Assembly: GCF_004762095.1 (NCBI RefSeq)
Contig: NZ_SIJH01000001.1
Coordinates: forward strand, 124,001 to 188,000
DNA length: 64,000 nucleotides
Source of the DNA: Tabrizicola caldifontis
GTDB lineage: Bacteria > Pseudomonadota > Alphaproteobacteria > Rhodobacterales > Rhodobacteraceae
Direction of reading: 5' to 3'
The notes beneath the pieces are model-generated. The model was given only the letters and a program-made list of their open reading frames with translations, was not told the origin of the DNA and made no database searches. Each line of letters opens with the position of its first letter. Within the stretch, counting starts at the first letter, position 1. The position numbers and the translations under genes are program-made. This document shows positions 1 through 9,339 of the stretch, one piece after another.

Positions 1-2
1 TT

Positions 3-1106
3 GCCGACATTGCGCTGCCGGCCTGGCTCCGGCCGCTGCCCCTTGCCCTGACCCCGATGTCCGTTGTCTCTGACGGGCTGATGGCGATGTTCTTTTTCTT
101 CATTGGAAAGGAGCTGTGGGAGGCGCTGGCCCTTCCGCGCGGGGCGTTGCACGGCAGACAGGCAATCCTGCCGCTCGGCCTGTCTCTCGGCGGGATGTTC
201 GGCGCTGGCGGCGTCTGGATGCTGGCCGCCACCCTGTTCGAGACGGCCGAAAAGGCGAGCCTCGGCAGCGGCTGGCAGGTGCCGCTGGGGTCGGATGTGG
301 TCATCTGCTTTCTGGTCGGACGCAGCCTGTTCGGGCCAGGCCATCCGGCCCTGCATCTTCTTCTGGTGCTGACGATCGCCACCGACATTCTTGCGCTGCT
401 TGTCCTGGGGCTGACCCGGCCCCTTGCGGCACTGCAACCGATCTGGCTGGGCCTGCCGCTCGGCGCTGCGCTGTGCATCTGGGCGACACTGGGCCGGACG
501 CCGCTGGCCGCATCTTTCGAACGGGCACTGCGGGCCCGGCAGGTTCTGTGGCCCTATGTGCTGGCGGGGCTGGTTTCGTGGCTGGGGGTCGCAGCCTCTG
601 GCCTGCCGCCTGCGCTGGGGCTTCTGCCGATTGTCCCTGCCATTGCCCATGCCAACCACAGCTTCGGGCTGCTTGCGGAAGTCGAAGAGCTGCTGCACGA
701 CCCGCTGAACCGGCTGGCCCATGCCCTTGTCCGGCCGCTGACCGTGGTGCTGTTCCTGTTCGGCCTGACACGCGGCGGGGTCGATCTTGCGGCCTTCACG
801 CCGACGACATTGGTAACCCTAGCGGGGCTCTGGCTCGGTCGTCCGTTGGGAATGCTGATCGTTGGCCTTGGTCTTGCTGCCGCCCTTGGGCTGCGGCTGC
901 CCGCTGGCGTCAGCCTGCGCGACATCATGGCCATTGCAGTGATCATGACGATGGGTTTCACCGTGCCGCTGGTGGCAATTGAAACCGCCCTGCCGGGCGG
1001 CGTGATGCAGGAGGCAGCCCGCCTTGGCCTGGCCATCAGCCTGCTGGCGGGGCCGGTGGCCCTTGTGCTTGCAGGGGCGCAGCGCAAGGCAGGAAAATCT
1101 CCGTGA
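3..1106 (+). CDS. NhaA-like Na+/H+ antiporter, 5' partial
   Basis: Polytopic membrane protein of the NhaA sodium/proton antiporter family. The frame is open from the first complete codon of the window, so the gene starts upstream; an internal ATG lies at 57. NhaA landmarks are present by eye: the DGLMAMFFFFIGKE segment, a GSD triplet in place of the TM-IV ATD, a TDI in place of the TM-V IDD, GRPLG in place of GKPLG, and the late MTMGFT motif. The acidic pair normally needed in TM V is reduced to one Asp, and the usual Lys of TM X is Arg. It is a divergent NhaA whose ion specificity or activity is uncertain. The next gene starts 134 bases downstream and is not obviously linked to it. Confidence 0.8.
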   Translation, partial: ADIALPAWLRPLPLALTPMSVVSDGLMAMFFFFIGKELWEALALPRGALHGRQAILPLGLSLGGMFGAGGVWMLAATLFETAEKASLGSGWQVPLGSDVVICFLVGRSLFGPGHPALHLLLVLTIATDILALLVLGLTRPLAALQPIWLGLPLGAALCIWATLGRTPLAASFERALRARQVLWPYVLAGLVSWLGVAASGLPPALGLLPIVPAIAHANHSFGLLAEVEELLHDPLNRLAHALVRPLTVVLFLFGLTRGGVDLAAFTPTTLVTLAGLWLGRPLGMLIVGLGLAAALGLRLPAGVSLRDIMAIAVIMTMGFTVPLVAIETALPGGVMQEAARLGLAISLLAGPVALVLAGAQRKAGKSP

Positions 1107-1239
1107 TGGCAGGACGACACGCGGCGATGCCAGGCCCAGGCCCTTTTACCGCCACAAACGGAATGTTAACGCTAGGCTCGTAGACCGGCCGGGGGACCGC
1201 ACCGGCACCGGGGCAGAAGAACGGAACTCAGAGGCAGGA

Positions 1240-1893
1240 ATGATCGAGTTTCAGGATGTCTCGAAATCGTTCTGGACGGGCAAGCAGCGCAAGGTCATCC
1301 TCGACCGCGCCTCGTTCCGGGTGAACCTTGGCAGATCCCTCGGCATTCTTGCCGAGAACGGGGCCGGCAAGACCACGATCATCAACATGATGGCGGGCCT
1401 CGAAAAACCTGACGAAGGGATCATCCGCAAGACGTCGCGCGTGTCCTTTCCGCTGGGCTTCATGGGCGGGGTGAACGCCAGGCATTCGGCAAGGGAAAAC
1501 AGTCGCCACATCGCACGCATTTACGGGCTGGACCCCGACTATGTGGAAAGCTTCTGCCGCTGGGTCTGCGGCCTTGGCGAATATTTCGACATGCCGCTTG
1601 CGACCTATTCCTCTGGGATGCGGTCACGCTTTTCCTTTGCGCTTCTCCTTTCGATCGAATTCGACATCTATCTCATCGACGAAGGCATGCCCGCAACTTC
1701 GGATGCCGAATTCAACCGAAAGGCGGGAAACATCCTGAAGGAACGCTTGCAGAAGGCCACGGTCGTCATCGTGTCGCATTCACCGCAGACGCTTCAGAAG
1801 TTCTGCCGATCTGCCGCCGTCCTGAAGAATGGCAGACTCTACCAGTTCGAGACCCTCGAGGAAGCGAAACGGCTCTATGACTACGAGGCCTAA
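1240..1893 (+). CDS. kpsT: Capsular polysaccharide export ABC transporter ATP-binding protein (KpsT-like)
   Basis: 217-residue cytoplasmic ATPase of the KpsT/CtrD/Wzt class that powers export of polysaccharide through an inner-membrane ABC channel. It shows a Walker A motif ENGAGKTT near residue 40, a short-form signature YSSGMRSR, a Walker B region IYLIDEG and a switch histidine in VIVSHSP. The length equals typical KpsT (about 219). The ATG at 1240 was chosen because the protein then begins MIEFQDVSKSF as in the family; the frame is open further upstream but that part is not conserved-looking. It overlaps the following kpsE-like gene by 17 bases, and kdsA follows, supporting a capsule/Kdo operon. 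The membrane permease partner (KpsM) is not in the window. Confidence 0.87.
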   Translation: MIEFQDVSKSFWTGKQRKVILDRASFRVNLGRSLGILAENGAGKTTIINMMAGLEKPDEGIIRKTSRVSFPLGFMGGVNARHSARENSRHIARIYGLDPDYVESFCRWVCGLGEYFDMPLATYSSGMRSRFSFALLLSIEFDIYLIDEGMPATSDAEFNRKAGNILKERLQKATVVIVSHSPQTLQKFCRSAAVLKNGRLYQFETLEEAKRLYDYEA

Positions 1894-3514
1894 GGCAGCA
1901 CGGTTCTACCTGCGTCGCATGGAACGGCCGGCCCCGGCGCCGGCGTCGGACCTGCCGTTCGACAACCACGAGGACGGGTTCGGAACCCAGGACTTCCGGC
2001 GCCCCGAAACGGCGGCTAGCGGCGCGGACACGCCCGCTTTGCCGAAGGCCGAGGATCCTGATGACGCCGCCATCGCTGCCATCGCGGCCGAAGGGCTGAC
2101 CGGACGGCAGCTGCGCCGCGCCCGCATGGTCGCACAGCAGCACGGCATCCCCCACCGTTCGGACCTTGATGCCGTCCTGCAACTGCGCAGGGCCGGGATC
2201 GAACCTTTCTCTCGCTCATCGATGCTGGAGGTGGTCCCGCGGTCTGCCCCGGCCCCGGAAACTGGGCGCAGCCTTGCCCGCCTGCCCGGCGACGAGGTTC
2301 AACTGCCCGATCGCGCCCAGCCGATTTCGGCGCCATCGCCCGAACAGCGGGCCCAGGTCAACCAGGCAGCAGAAATCCTGCGGATGCAGCAGGACATCGC
2401 ACGCCGCCGCAGGCGCAGGCTCGCGCTGCTGGCGGCACGGATGGCGGTGTTCGTCCTGTTGCCCGCCTTCCTGGCCGGCTGGTATTTCTACATGATCGCC
2501 ACGCCCATGTATGCCACACGGGCAGAGTTCCAGATTCAGCAGGCCGGACCGGCCGGCGGCGCCTCGGGCGCGCTAGGCGGGCTGTTCTCGGGTACGGCGC
2601 TTGCAACCTCGCAGGATTCAATCGCCGTTCAGGGCTATCTGCAATCGCGCGAGGCCATGGCGCGGCTAGAGGCGGATGTCGGCTTTCGCGCGCATTTCCA
2701 ATCGGAAAACATCGACCCGCTGCAAAGGCTTGGCCCCGACGCGACGATGGAAGAGGCCTACAAGGTCTATAAGCGTTTCGTGAAGATTTCCTACGACCCG
2801 ACGGAAGGCATCGTCCGGATGGAGGTCATGGCGGCAGACCCTAAGGTGGCCACCGCCTGGGCCGAGCAGCTGGTTGCCTACGCCGAGGAACAGGTGGACC
2901 ATCTGACCCAGCGGCTGCGGGCCGACCAGATGCGCGATGCCCAGATCGGCTATGATGAGGCGCAGGCAAATCTGGCGGCATCGCAACGCCGGCTGATCGA
3001 GCTGCAGGAGAAGTACAAGGTTCTTTCTTCCGAAACCGAAGTCGGGCTTCTGACCTCGCAGATTGCGTCGCTCGAGGGCCAGCTGACACAGGATCGCCTG
3101 TCGCTGGCTCAGATGCAGGCGAACGAGAACCCCAATCAGGCCAGGATGGAGCCCTTGATCCGCAGGATCGCCACCCTCGAGAACGAAATTGCCGCCCTGC
3201 GGGCCCGCATGACCGAGGGTGGTGAAAATGCGACCAGCCTGGCCGAAGTGCAGGGGGAGCTGCTTGTCGCACAGGCCGATCTTCAGACGCGCCAGATGAT
3301 CCTGGCGCAGTCCCTGCAATCGATGGAGACTGCCCGGATCGAGGCGAACCGGCAGGTGCGATACCTGTCTATGTCCGTACGGCCGATCCCGACGGATGCG
3401 CCAGCCTATCCCCGCGCCTTCGAGAACACTCTGGTCAGCCTCTTGATCATGCTTGGCATCTATCTGATGGTCTCGATGACCATAGCGATCCTGCGCGAAC
3501 AGGTCTCTGCCTAG
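1877..3514 (+). CDS. kpsE: Capsule polysaccharide export inner-membrane protein (KpsE/CtrB-like)
   Basis: 545-residue inner-membrane polysaccharide co-polymerase/export protein. About 190 N-terminal residues are cytoplasmic and include a GLTGRQLRRARMVAQ helix-rich block. A first membrane segment follows (AVFVLLPAFLAGWYFYMIA), then a long periplasmic domain with Gln/Glu/Ala-rich coiled coil, and a C-terminal membrane helix (LVSLLIMLGIYLMVS). This is the Wzz/KpsE topology; the long N-terminal extension is common in alphaproteobacterial members. The ATG at 1877 overlaps kpsT by 17 bases; ATG 1919 is an alternative start. It bridges the ABC exporter to the periplasmic and outer-membrane export machinery. 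Confidence 0.82.
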   Translation: MTTRPKAARFYLRRMERPAPAPASDLPFDNHEDGFGTQDFRRPETAASGADTPALPKAEDPDDAAIAAIAAEGLTGRQLRRARMVAQQHGIPHRSDLDAVLQLRRAGIEPFSRSSMLEVVPRSAPAPETGRSLARLPGDEVQLPDRAQPISAPSPEQRAQVNQAAEILRMQQDIARRRRRRLALLAARMAVFVLLPAFLAGWYFYMIATPMYATRAEFQIQQAGPAGGASGALGGLFSGTALATSQDSIAVQGYLQSREAMARLEADVGFRAHFQSENIDPLQRLGPDATMEEAYKVYKRFVKISYDPTEGIVRMEVMAADPKVATAWAEQLVAYAEEQVDHLTQRLRADQMRDAQIGYDEAQANLAASQRRLIELQEKYKVLSSETEVGLLTSQIASLEGQLTQDRLSLAQMQANENPNQARMEPLIRRIATLENEIAALRARMTEGGENATSLAEVQGELLVAQADLQTRQMILAQSLQSMETARIEANRQVRYLSMSVRPIPTDAPAYPRAFENTLVSLLIMLGIYLMVSMTIAILREQVSA

Positions 3515-3530
3515 GGAAGTGAAACCTGAA

Positions 3531-4361
3531 ATGAATGATGTGACGATCGGCGGGCTGACCGTCGGCAACGACCGGCCGCTTCTCGTGATTGCCGGCCCGT
3601 GCCAGCTGGAAAGCCTGGACCATGCCCAGATGATCGCGGGCCGCATGGCCGAGGCCTGCGCTGCCGCCGGGGCGCAGTATGTGTTCAAGGCCAGTTACGA
3701 CAAGGCAAACCGCACCTCTCTGTCGGGACGCCGGGGTCTGGGGATCGAGGCGGGGCTGAAAGTTCTGGCCGCGGTCCGCGCAATGGGGCTTCCTGTGCTT
3801 ACCGACGTTCACGACGCTGGCCAGGCGCGCGAGGCGGCCGCGGTGGTGGATGTGATCCAGATTCCCGCCTTCCTCTGCCGGCAGACCGATCTGCTTCTGG
3901 CTGCGGGGGAAACGGGTGCCGTGGTGAACATCAAGAAGGGCCAGTTCCTTGCGCCCTGGGACATGGCCAATGTCGCGGCCAAGGTTTCCAGCACCGGAAA
4001 CGAGCGTATTCTTCTGACCGAACGCGGCGTCAGCTTCGGCTACAACACGCTGGTGGCCGACATGCGCAGCCTGCCGATCATGGCACGGACGGGATATCCG
4101 GTGATCATGGACGCCACCCATTCGGTGCAACAGCCGGGCGGCCAGGGCTCCAGCTCGGGTGGCCAGCGCGAGTTCGCCCCCGTCATGGCGCGGGCTGCCG
4201 TCAGCCTTGGCATTGCCGGGGTCTTCATCGAAACGCACGAAGACCCGGACCGGGCGCCCTCGGACGGGCCGAACATGATTCCGCTGCGGGACATGCCGGC
4301 GCTGGTGGCCAGCCTGATGCAGTTCGACCGGCTGGCCAAGGCCGATCCGCTGCGGGTCTGA
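3531..4361 (+). CDS. kdsA: 3-deoxy-8-phosphooctulonate synthase (KDO-8-P synthase)
   Basis: 276-residue cytoplasmic enzyme condensing phosphoenolpyruvate with arabinose-5-phosphate to give Kdo-8-phosphate, the Kdo precursor for lipopolysaccharide and capsule linkers. Family motifs are IAGPCQLES near the N-terminus, FKASYDKANR, VLTDVHD and DATHSVQQPGG. The length matches the family (about 280). ATG 3531 is preferred over GTG 3519 because AGGGAAG at 3513-3519 is then placed as a ribosome site. It lies 16 bases after the kpsE-like gene, which suggests Kdo supply is co-transcribed with capsule export. Confidence 0.93.
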   Translation: MNDVTIGGLTVGNDRPLLVIAGPCQLESLDHAQMIAGRMAEACAAAGAQYVFKASYDKANRTSLSGRRGLGIEAGLKVLAAVRAMGLPVLTDVHDAGQAREAAAVVDVIQIPAFLCRQTDLLLAAGETGAVVNIKKGQFLAPWDMANVAAKVSSTGNERILLTERGVSFGYNTLVADMRSLPIMARTGYPVIMDATHSVQQPGGQGSSSGGQREFAPVMARAAVSLGIAGVFIETHEDPDRAPSDGPNMIPLRDMPALVASLMQFDRLAKADPLRV

Positions 4362-4364
4362 AGA

Positions 4365-4691
4365 TCACTTTCCGGGGCTGGACAGCAGTTTCAGCCCCAC
4401 GATCCCGGCCAGAATCAGGACGAAACACAGCATCCGCAGCAGGCTGCGGTCCTCGCCCAGGGCGATCATGCCGTAGGCCGCAGTGCCCACCGCACCGATC
4501 CCGACCCAGACCGCGTAGGCGGTGCCGATCGGGATCGTCCGTGTGGCCAGCGACAGCAGATACATGCTGGCCGCGATGAAGAATATGGCAAACAGGCTTG
4601 GCCCCAGCCGGGTGAACCCGTCGGTTTTCGGCATGGCCGCGGCATAGAAGATCTCGGCCGTGCCGGCCAGCAGAAGGTAGATCCAGCCCAT
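4365..4691 (-). CDS. Small multidrug resistance (SMR) family transporter
   Basis: 108-residue protein with four hydrophobic helices, the size and shape of EmrE/SugE transporters that act as dimers in the inner membrane and exchange cations such as quaternary ammonium or guanidinium for protons. The essential acidic residue of helix 1 is present (Glu in LLAGTAEIFYAAAMPKTDGF), as is the helix-3 segment GTAYAVWVGIGAVGT. It is convergent with kdsA, with three bases between stop codons. Substrate cannot be assigned; the GTAYAVW motif occurs in both drug and guanidinium subgroups. Confidence 0.85.
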   Translation of the reverse strand: MGWIYLLLAGTAEIFYAAAMPKTDGFTRLGPSLFAIFFIAASMYLLSLATRTIPIGTAYAVWVGIGAVGTAAYGMIALGEDRSLLRMLCFVLILAGIVGLKLLSSPGK

Positions 4692-4757
4692 GTGCGTTGA
4701 CCCCGTTGCTCCGCCTGAATTGCATGGCGCAATCGCAGCTTGCAGGCAAGCGCCGGC

Positions 4758-5933
4758 TCAGACCGCCTGCCCGGCCGCCCAGCCCGACGACCAGGCCCAC
4801 TGGAAATTGTAGCCGCCCAGCCAGCCGGTCACATCCACCACCTCACCCACGAAATACAGGCCGGGAACGCCCGCGGCCTGCATTGTACGCCCGTCCAGGG
4901 CGCGGGTATCGACCCCGCCAAGGGTGACTTCGGCAGTCCTGTAGCCCTCGGATCCCACGGGGACCAGGCGCCAGTCGCGCAGAAGCGCGGCGACACGATC
5001 CAGGGTCGCCGATGACAGCGCCCCCACCGGCAAGGTCACGCCGGTGGCCTCTTCCAGATGCCTGGCCAGACGTTCGGGCAGCCAATGGCCCAGAACCGTG
5101 CGCAGCGCCGCCCTGCCCTGCGTCTGCCGGGCCGCACGCAGATCCGCCGCCACATCGCGCCCCGGAAGCAGGTCAAGGTGGATTGGCTCGCCTTCGCGCC
5201 AGTAGCTGGATATCTGGAGAATCGCCGGCCCGGACAGGCCGCGATGCGTGAACAGAAGCGCTTCGTCAAAGCCGATCTTTTCGCAGGACACCCTCCCCGG
5301 CAGCGAGACCCCCGCCAGCGGGCGCATCCACGTCAGTTCCTGTTCGGCGAAGGTCAGCGGAACCAGTCCGGGCCGGGTTTCCACTACTGGCAGTCCGAAG
5401 CTTTCGGCCACCCGGTAGCCAAAGCCGGTCGCCCCCATTTTCGGAATCGATTTGCCCCCGGTCGCCACCACCACCGCCCGGGCCAGCTGCATGCCACGCG
5501 CGGTTTCAACCGCGAATCCCGCCGCCTCGCGCCGAACCTCGCCCAGGGCACAGCCAAGCCACAGCGTCACACCGGCCCGTTCCATGTCGCGCACGAGCAT
5601 GTCCACGACCTGGGTGGCCGAACCGTTGCAGAACAGCTGGCCCAGCGACTTTTCGTGCCAGGCGATTCCGGCCGCATCAATCCGGGCGATGAAATCCCAT
5701 TGCGTGAACCGCTTCAGCGCCGAAAGCGCAAAGCGCGGGTTCTGCGACAGGAATCGCTCGGGCGCGATGTGAAGGTTCGTGAAATTGCACCGCCCCCCGC
5801 CCGAGATGCGGATTTTCTCACCGGGCGCGCTGGCGTGGTCGATCACAAGCACCCGGCGCCCGCGGCGCCCGGCCTCGATGGCGGCCATCATGCCGGCTGC
5901 CCCGGCACCAAGGATCACTGCATCCCAGATCAT
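4758..5933 (-). CDS. FAD-dependent oxidoreductase, HI0933/YhiN family
   Basis: 391-residue flavoprotein of the HI0933/YhiN (aminoacetone-oxidase-like) family. It has an N-terminal Rossmann FAD motif ILGAGAAGMMAA, then GGGRCNFTNL, VVATGGKSIPKMGATGFGY and a C-terminal GGYNFQWAWSSG block, all typical of the family. ATG 5933 gives a start immediately before the dinucleotide fold; GTG 5942 is in frame and three codons upstream. Family members are widespread but their physiological substrate is poorly known. No neighbouring gene suggests a pathway. Confidence 0.82.
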   Translation of the reverse strand: MIWDAVILGAGAAGMMAAIEAGRRGRRVLVIDHASAPGEKIRISGGGRCNFTNLHIAPERFLSQNPRFALSALKRFTQWDFIARIDAAGIAWHEKSLGQLFCNGSATQVVDMLVRDMERAGVTLWLGCALGEVRREAAGFAVETARGMQLARAVVVATGGKSIPKMGATGFGYRVAESFGLPVVETRPGLVPLTFAEQELTWMRPLAGVSLPGRVSCEKIGFDEALLFTHRGLSGPAILQISSYWREGEPIHLDLLPGRDVAADLRAARQTQGRAALRTVLGHWLPERLARHLEEATGVTLPVGALSSATLDRVAALLRDWRLVPVGSEGYRTAEVTLGGVDTRALDGRTMQAAGVPGLYFVGEVVDVTGWLGGYNFQWAWSSGWAAGQAV

Positions 5934-6045
5934 CCCGCGCACCTAGCCCGTAAGGACCTGCGCGACAAGTCGCGCGAAGGCGACGAAATTTCGCCGAAGG
6001 CCCCTTGCACGCCCCCGGACGCTTCGCTAAACACCGCCGCACGGT

Positions 6046-6120
<75 letters not shown>

Positions 6121-6157
6121 ACCCCCCGACAGCCCGGAAGCAAAAGGACAGCGCCCC

Positions 6158-6610
6158 GTGACCCTTCGCCCTCTGGTCCTCGCCGCCCTCCTGCCGCTGG
6201 CTGCCTGTGGCGGCGGCGGCACGACGACGATGCAGTTCTACCCGCTGCAAGGCGCCATTGCCGAAGCCGACCCGACCCTGGTCATCGAGGCCACGATGCA
6301 GAATGTCAGCGGCACCTCTGGCCCGCTGACCTTTCGCCTGCCCGGCCGGGTGCGCTGCGAGGGCACCTGGACCTCGCTAACCCCCAAGACCGTCTCGCGC
6401 TCTCGCGGGTTGTCGCTGACGTGGAAGAAGACAGGGGGGGAGGTCGGGGCCGAAACCAAGACTGTGGCCCGCGTGAACGACGGCGAACTTTATGCCGTCT
6501 GTTCCGACGGGCGGCGGGTGCAGGGGACGTTCATGATCGGATCTGGCACCGCCAGCGGCACCGGCAGCGCGACCGACACGCTGGGCAACGTCTACAAGCT
6601 GCTGTTCTAG
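6158..6610 (+). CDS. Putative lipoprotein of unknown function
   Basis: 150-residue exported protein. It begins with a short basic and hydrophobic signal peptide ending in a clear lipobox (LAAC at residues 14-17), followed by a glycine-rich tether, so it is probably acylated and membrane-anchored. The GTG start at 6158 is preceded by AAAAGGA at 6142-6148. The mature part is beta-rich and threonine/serine/glycine-rich, contains two further cysteines (RVRCEG and AVCSDG) that could form a disulfide, and has no motif I recognise. It follows tRNA-Gln by 38 bases. Confidence 0.72.
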   Translation: MTLRPLVLAALLPLAACGGGGTTTMQFYPLQGAIAEADPTLVIEATMQNVSGTSGPLTFRLPGRVRCEGTWTSLTPKTVSRSRGLSLTWKKTGGEVGAETKTVARVNDGELYAVCSDGRRVQGTFMIGSGTASGTGSATDTLGNVYKLLF

Positions 6611-6691
6611 GAACACGCCTGAAGCCGACACGCTGCCCCTGCGCCATCCGACATGCCAACGTGGTGCTGGCAGGCGGAACGGAGGATCGCG

Positions 6692-7618
6692 GTGATACGG
6701 TTTCTGGCCCGGGGCATCGCGATCCTGCTGGTCCTGCTGGCTGGCGCGGCGACCTGGTTCTACACCCCGGACCTGCCGCGCGCCAAGCTGGAGGCAACCT
6801 ACCTGCGTCACCCCGGCGACCTGGTCTGGATCAACGACACCCACCTGCATCTGCGCGACGAGGGACCACCTGCGGCACCCGCAATCATCCTGCTGCACGG
6901 GCTGGGATCAAGCCTGCACACCTTCGATGGCTGGGCGGCAGCTCTGTCGGCGCGCTACCGGGTGATCCGGTTCGATCTGCCGGGCGCGGGTCTGTCGGGG
7001 CCGGATCCTGACAGCCTTTATACCAACGAACGATCCATTGCCCTGCTCTGTGCCGTCCTGGACCGGCTTGAGCTTGAATCAGCCACGCTTGCCGGCAATT
7101 CCATCGGCGGGCGGCTGGCCTGGCGCTTTGCCGCTGTGCATCCCGACCGGGTGGACCGTCTGATCCTGATCGCGCCCGACGGCTATGCAAGCCCAGGCTT
7201 TTCCTACGGCACGGCCCCCGAGCTGCCGCTGATGCTGAACCTGATCCGGTGCTTCCTGCCGAGATGGGCACTGCGCCCAAGCATTGCGGCGGCCTATGGC
7301 GACCCCGCCCGCCTGAGCGAGCCGGTGCTGGAACGCTACCACGCGCTGCTGCTGGCTTCCGGCAACCGCAAGGCGATGCTCGACCGGATGCGTCACACGG
7401 TGCTGGTAGATCCCCGGCCCCTGTTGCGGCGGATCCCTGTGCCGGTCCTGCTCATGTGGGGCGAAAAGGATGCGATGATTCCCGTCGCGAATGCACGGGA
7501 CTATCTGGCCGAATTGCCCGACGCGCCGTTGGTGGTGCTGCCCGGCCTCGGTCATGTTCCGCAGGAAGAGGCGCCCGCAGAAAGCCTGGTTCCGGTGATC
7601 GAGTTCCTGGACGGCTAG
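6692..7618 (+). CDS. Alpha/beta hydrolase, membrane-anchored
   Basis: 308-residue alpha/beta-fold hydrolase with one N-terminal hydrophobic segment (ARGIAILLVLLAGAATWF), so probably anchored with its catalytic domain in the periplasm. The oxyanion region LLHGLGSS, the nucleophile elbow GNSIGG (Ser) and the late GLGHVPQEE (His) make a plausible triad. GTG 6692 was chosen because GGAGG at 6681-6685 lies six bases upstream; an ATG at 6653 is in frame but lacks such a site. The substrate is unknown. The stop overlaps the convergent aroB stop by four bases. Confidence 0.78.
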   Translation: MIRFLARGIAILLVLLAGAATWFYTPDLPRAKLEATYLRHPGDLVWINDTHLHLRDEGPPAAPAIILLHGLGSSLHTFDGWAAALSARYRVIRFDLPGAGLSGPDPDSLYTNERSIALLCAVLDRLELESATLAGNSIGGRLAWRFAAVHPDRVDRLILIAPDGYASPGFSYGTAPELPLMLNLIRCFLPRWALRPSIAAAYGDPARLSEPVLERYHALLLASGNRKAMLDRMRHTVLVDPRPLLRRIPVPVLLMWGEKDAMIPVANARDYLAELPDAPLVVLPGLGHVPQEEAPAESLVPVIEFLDG

Positions 7619-8724
7619 CGCCGCGCCAGTGCCTCGTCCAGCACGGCACGGACGGCATCGCCCGGCACATCCTCGGCCACGAAGGCCCGACCGATGCCGT
7701 GCGCAAGGATGAACCGAAGGCGCCCGTCCTGCACCTTCTTGTCCTGGCCCATCAGCGCGATAAGCGCCTCGGTTCCCGGCAGATCGCCCGGGATGTCGCG
7801 CAGATCGACCTTCATTCCCATCGCCGCCAGATGCGCACGGATGCGGCTGGGATCCTCCTGGCTGCACAGGCCAAGACGCGCCGAGAGTTCGAAGGCCAGC
7901 CCGCAACCTATGGCCACGCCTTCGCCATGCAGCAGACGGTCGGAATATCCGGTCGCCTTTTCAAGGGCATGGCAGAAGGTGTGGCCAAGGTTCAGCAGCG
8001 CACGCTCGCCTTCCTCGGTCTCGTCCCGCGACACGATTCCCGCCTTCATCTCGACAGACCGCGTGACCGCATGCAGACGCGCGGCACAGTCGCCAGCCTT
8101 CAGCGCCAGGCCGTGCATCTCCAGCCATTCGAAGAAGGCCGCATCGCCCAGAAGCCCGTATTTCACCACCTCGCCATATCCCGACAGGAAGTCGCGCTCG
8201 GGCAGGGTCGCCAGGGCATCGATGTCCGCCAGGACAAGGCTGGGCTGGTGGAAGGCGCCAACCAGGTTCTTGCCCTGCGCCGTATTGATCCCCGTCTTGC
8301 CGCCCACCGAGCTGTCCACCTGCGCCAGAAGCGTTGTCGGCAACTGCACGAAGCGCACGCCACGGCGCAGGATCGCAGCTGAAAAGCCGACCAGATCGCC
8401 GATCACGCCGCCGCCAAGCGCAAGGACCAGATCCTTCCGTTCTACCTTCTGTTCCAGCAGCCATTCGGTGCAGTGCGCCAGATGGTCCCAACCCTTCGTG
8501 GCCTCGCCCGGCGGCAGGGCAAGGGCGGATACGGCAATACCTTCGGCCTCCAGTGCGGCTGTAAGCTTAGCAAGGTGAACGGCGGCCACCGTCTCGTCCG
8601 TCACCACCGCCACGCGCTTGCGACGCAGAAGTGGCAGGATCTCGGTCCCGGCCCGCGCGAGCAACCCCGCACCGATGCGCACCTCGTACGAGCGCGCGCC
8701 CAGATCGACAGAAACCCGGTTCAA
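7615..8724 (-). CDS. aroB: 3-dehydroquinate synthase
   Basis: 369-residue cytoplasmic enzyme converting DAHP to 3-dehydroquinate, the second step of the shikimate pathway. Family motifs include VALPPGEATKGWDH-type substrate contacts, LALGGGVIGDLVGFSA for NAD binding, the metal-site Glu region GYGEVVKYG and LNLGHTFCHALE. The length is normal (about 360-370). Its start overlaps the aroK stop by four bases, the usual alphaproteobacterial aroK-aroB operon with translational coupling. Confidence 0.95.
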   Translation of the reverse strand: MNRVSVDLGARSYEVRIGAGLLARAGTEILPLLRRKRVAVVTDETVAAVHLAKLTAALEAEGIAVSALALPPGEATKGWDHLAHCTEWLLEQKVERKDLVLALGGGVIGDLVGFSAAILRRGVRFVQLPTTLLAQVDSSVGGKTGINTAQGKNLVGAFHQPSLVLADIDALATLPERDFLSGYGEVVKYGLLGDAAFFEWLEMHGLALKAGDCAARLHAVTRSVEMKAGIVSRDETEEGERALLNLGHTFCHALEKATGYSDRLLHGEGVAIGCGLAFELSARLGLCSQEDPSRIRAHLAAMGMKVDLRDIPGDLPGTEALIALMGQDKKVQDGRLRFILAHGIGRAFVAEDVPGDAVRAVLDEALARR

Positions 8725-9269
8725 GCTTGGTCCTCCACCAGAACATCCGGCCGCGTCAGAAGCGCCTGACGCACGCGGGTGGCCATCTCTTCAACCGACA
8801 GGTTGGGCGAGGAATCCACCGTAAGGTCGGCCTTGGCGTAATGGGGCAGCCGCGCCTCGTAAAGCTCACGCAGGGTCTCGCGCGGGTTCGGGGTGCGCAA
8901 CAGCGGCCGCGTCGTCTTGTGCCGGACCCGCTGCCACAGCAGGTCAAGATCCGCGCGCAGCCAGACTGAAACGCCGATGTCGTGGATAAGCCGCCGATTC
9001 GCCTCGGACAGGAACGCCCCGCCCCCGGTGGACAGCACGCAGGGGACGCCGCGCAGCAGCCGGGCAATGACCTCGGATTCGCGGGCGCGAAAGAAGGGTT
9101 CACCGTCGCGTTCGAAGATCTCGGCGATGGTCATGTTGGCAGCGCGGACGATTTCCTCGTCGGAATCCTTGAACTCCACACCCAGCTGGCGGGCCAGAGC
9201 CGTTCCCACTGCGGTCTTGCCCGCCCCCATCATCCCGACCATCACGACGGTCTTTGCCAGATGCACCAT
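8721..9269 (-). CDS. aroK: Shikimate kinase
   Basis: 182-residue cytoplasmic P-loop kinase that phosphorylates shikimate with ATP. Walker A is GMMGAGKTAVG near residue 12; FKDSDEEI provides the shikimate-contacting Asp; a conserved STGGGAF block follows, and the lid Arg lies in TTRPLLRT. The ATG at 9269 is preceded by a GGGGGCAAG stretch. It heads the aroK-aroB operon and is transcribed divergently from the xerD-side genes. Confidence 0.95.
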   Translation of the reverse strand: MVHLAKTVVMVGMMGAGKTAVGTALARQLGVEFKDSDEEIVRAANMTIAEIFERDGEPFFRARESEVIARLLRGVPCVLSTGGGAFLSEANRRLIHDIGVSVWLRADLDLLWQRVRHKTTRPLLRTPNPRETLRELYEARLPHYAKADLTVDSSPNLSVEEMATRVRQALLTRPDVLVEDQA

Positions 9270-9339
9270 CTTGCCCCCGTCCCATGGGGCATTCCGCCGC
9301 CCCGGGGAAAACTTTCTCCTTCAATGGCGTGAAGTTCCG

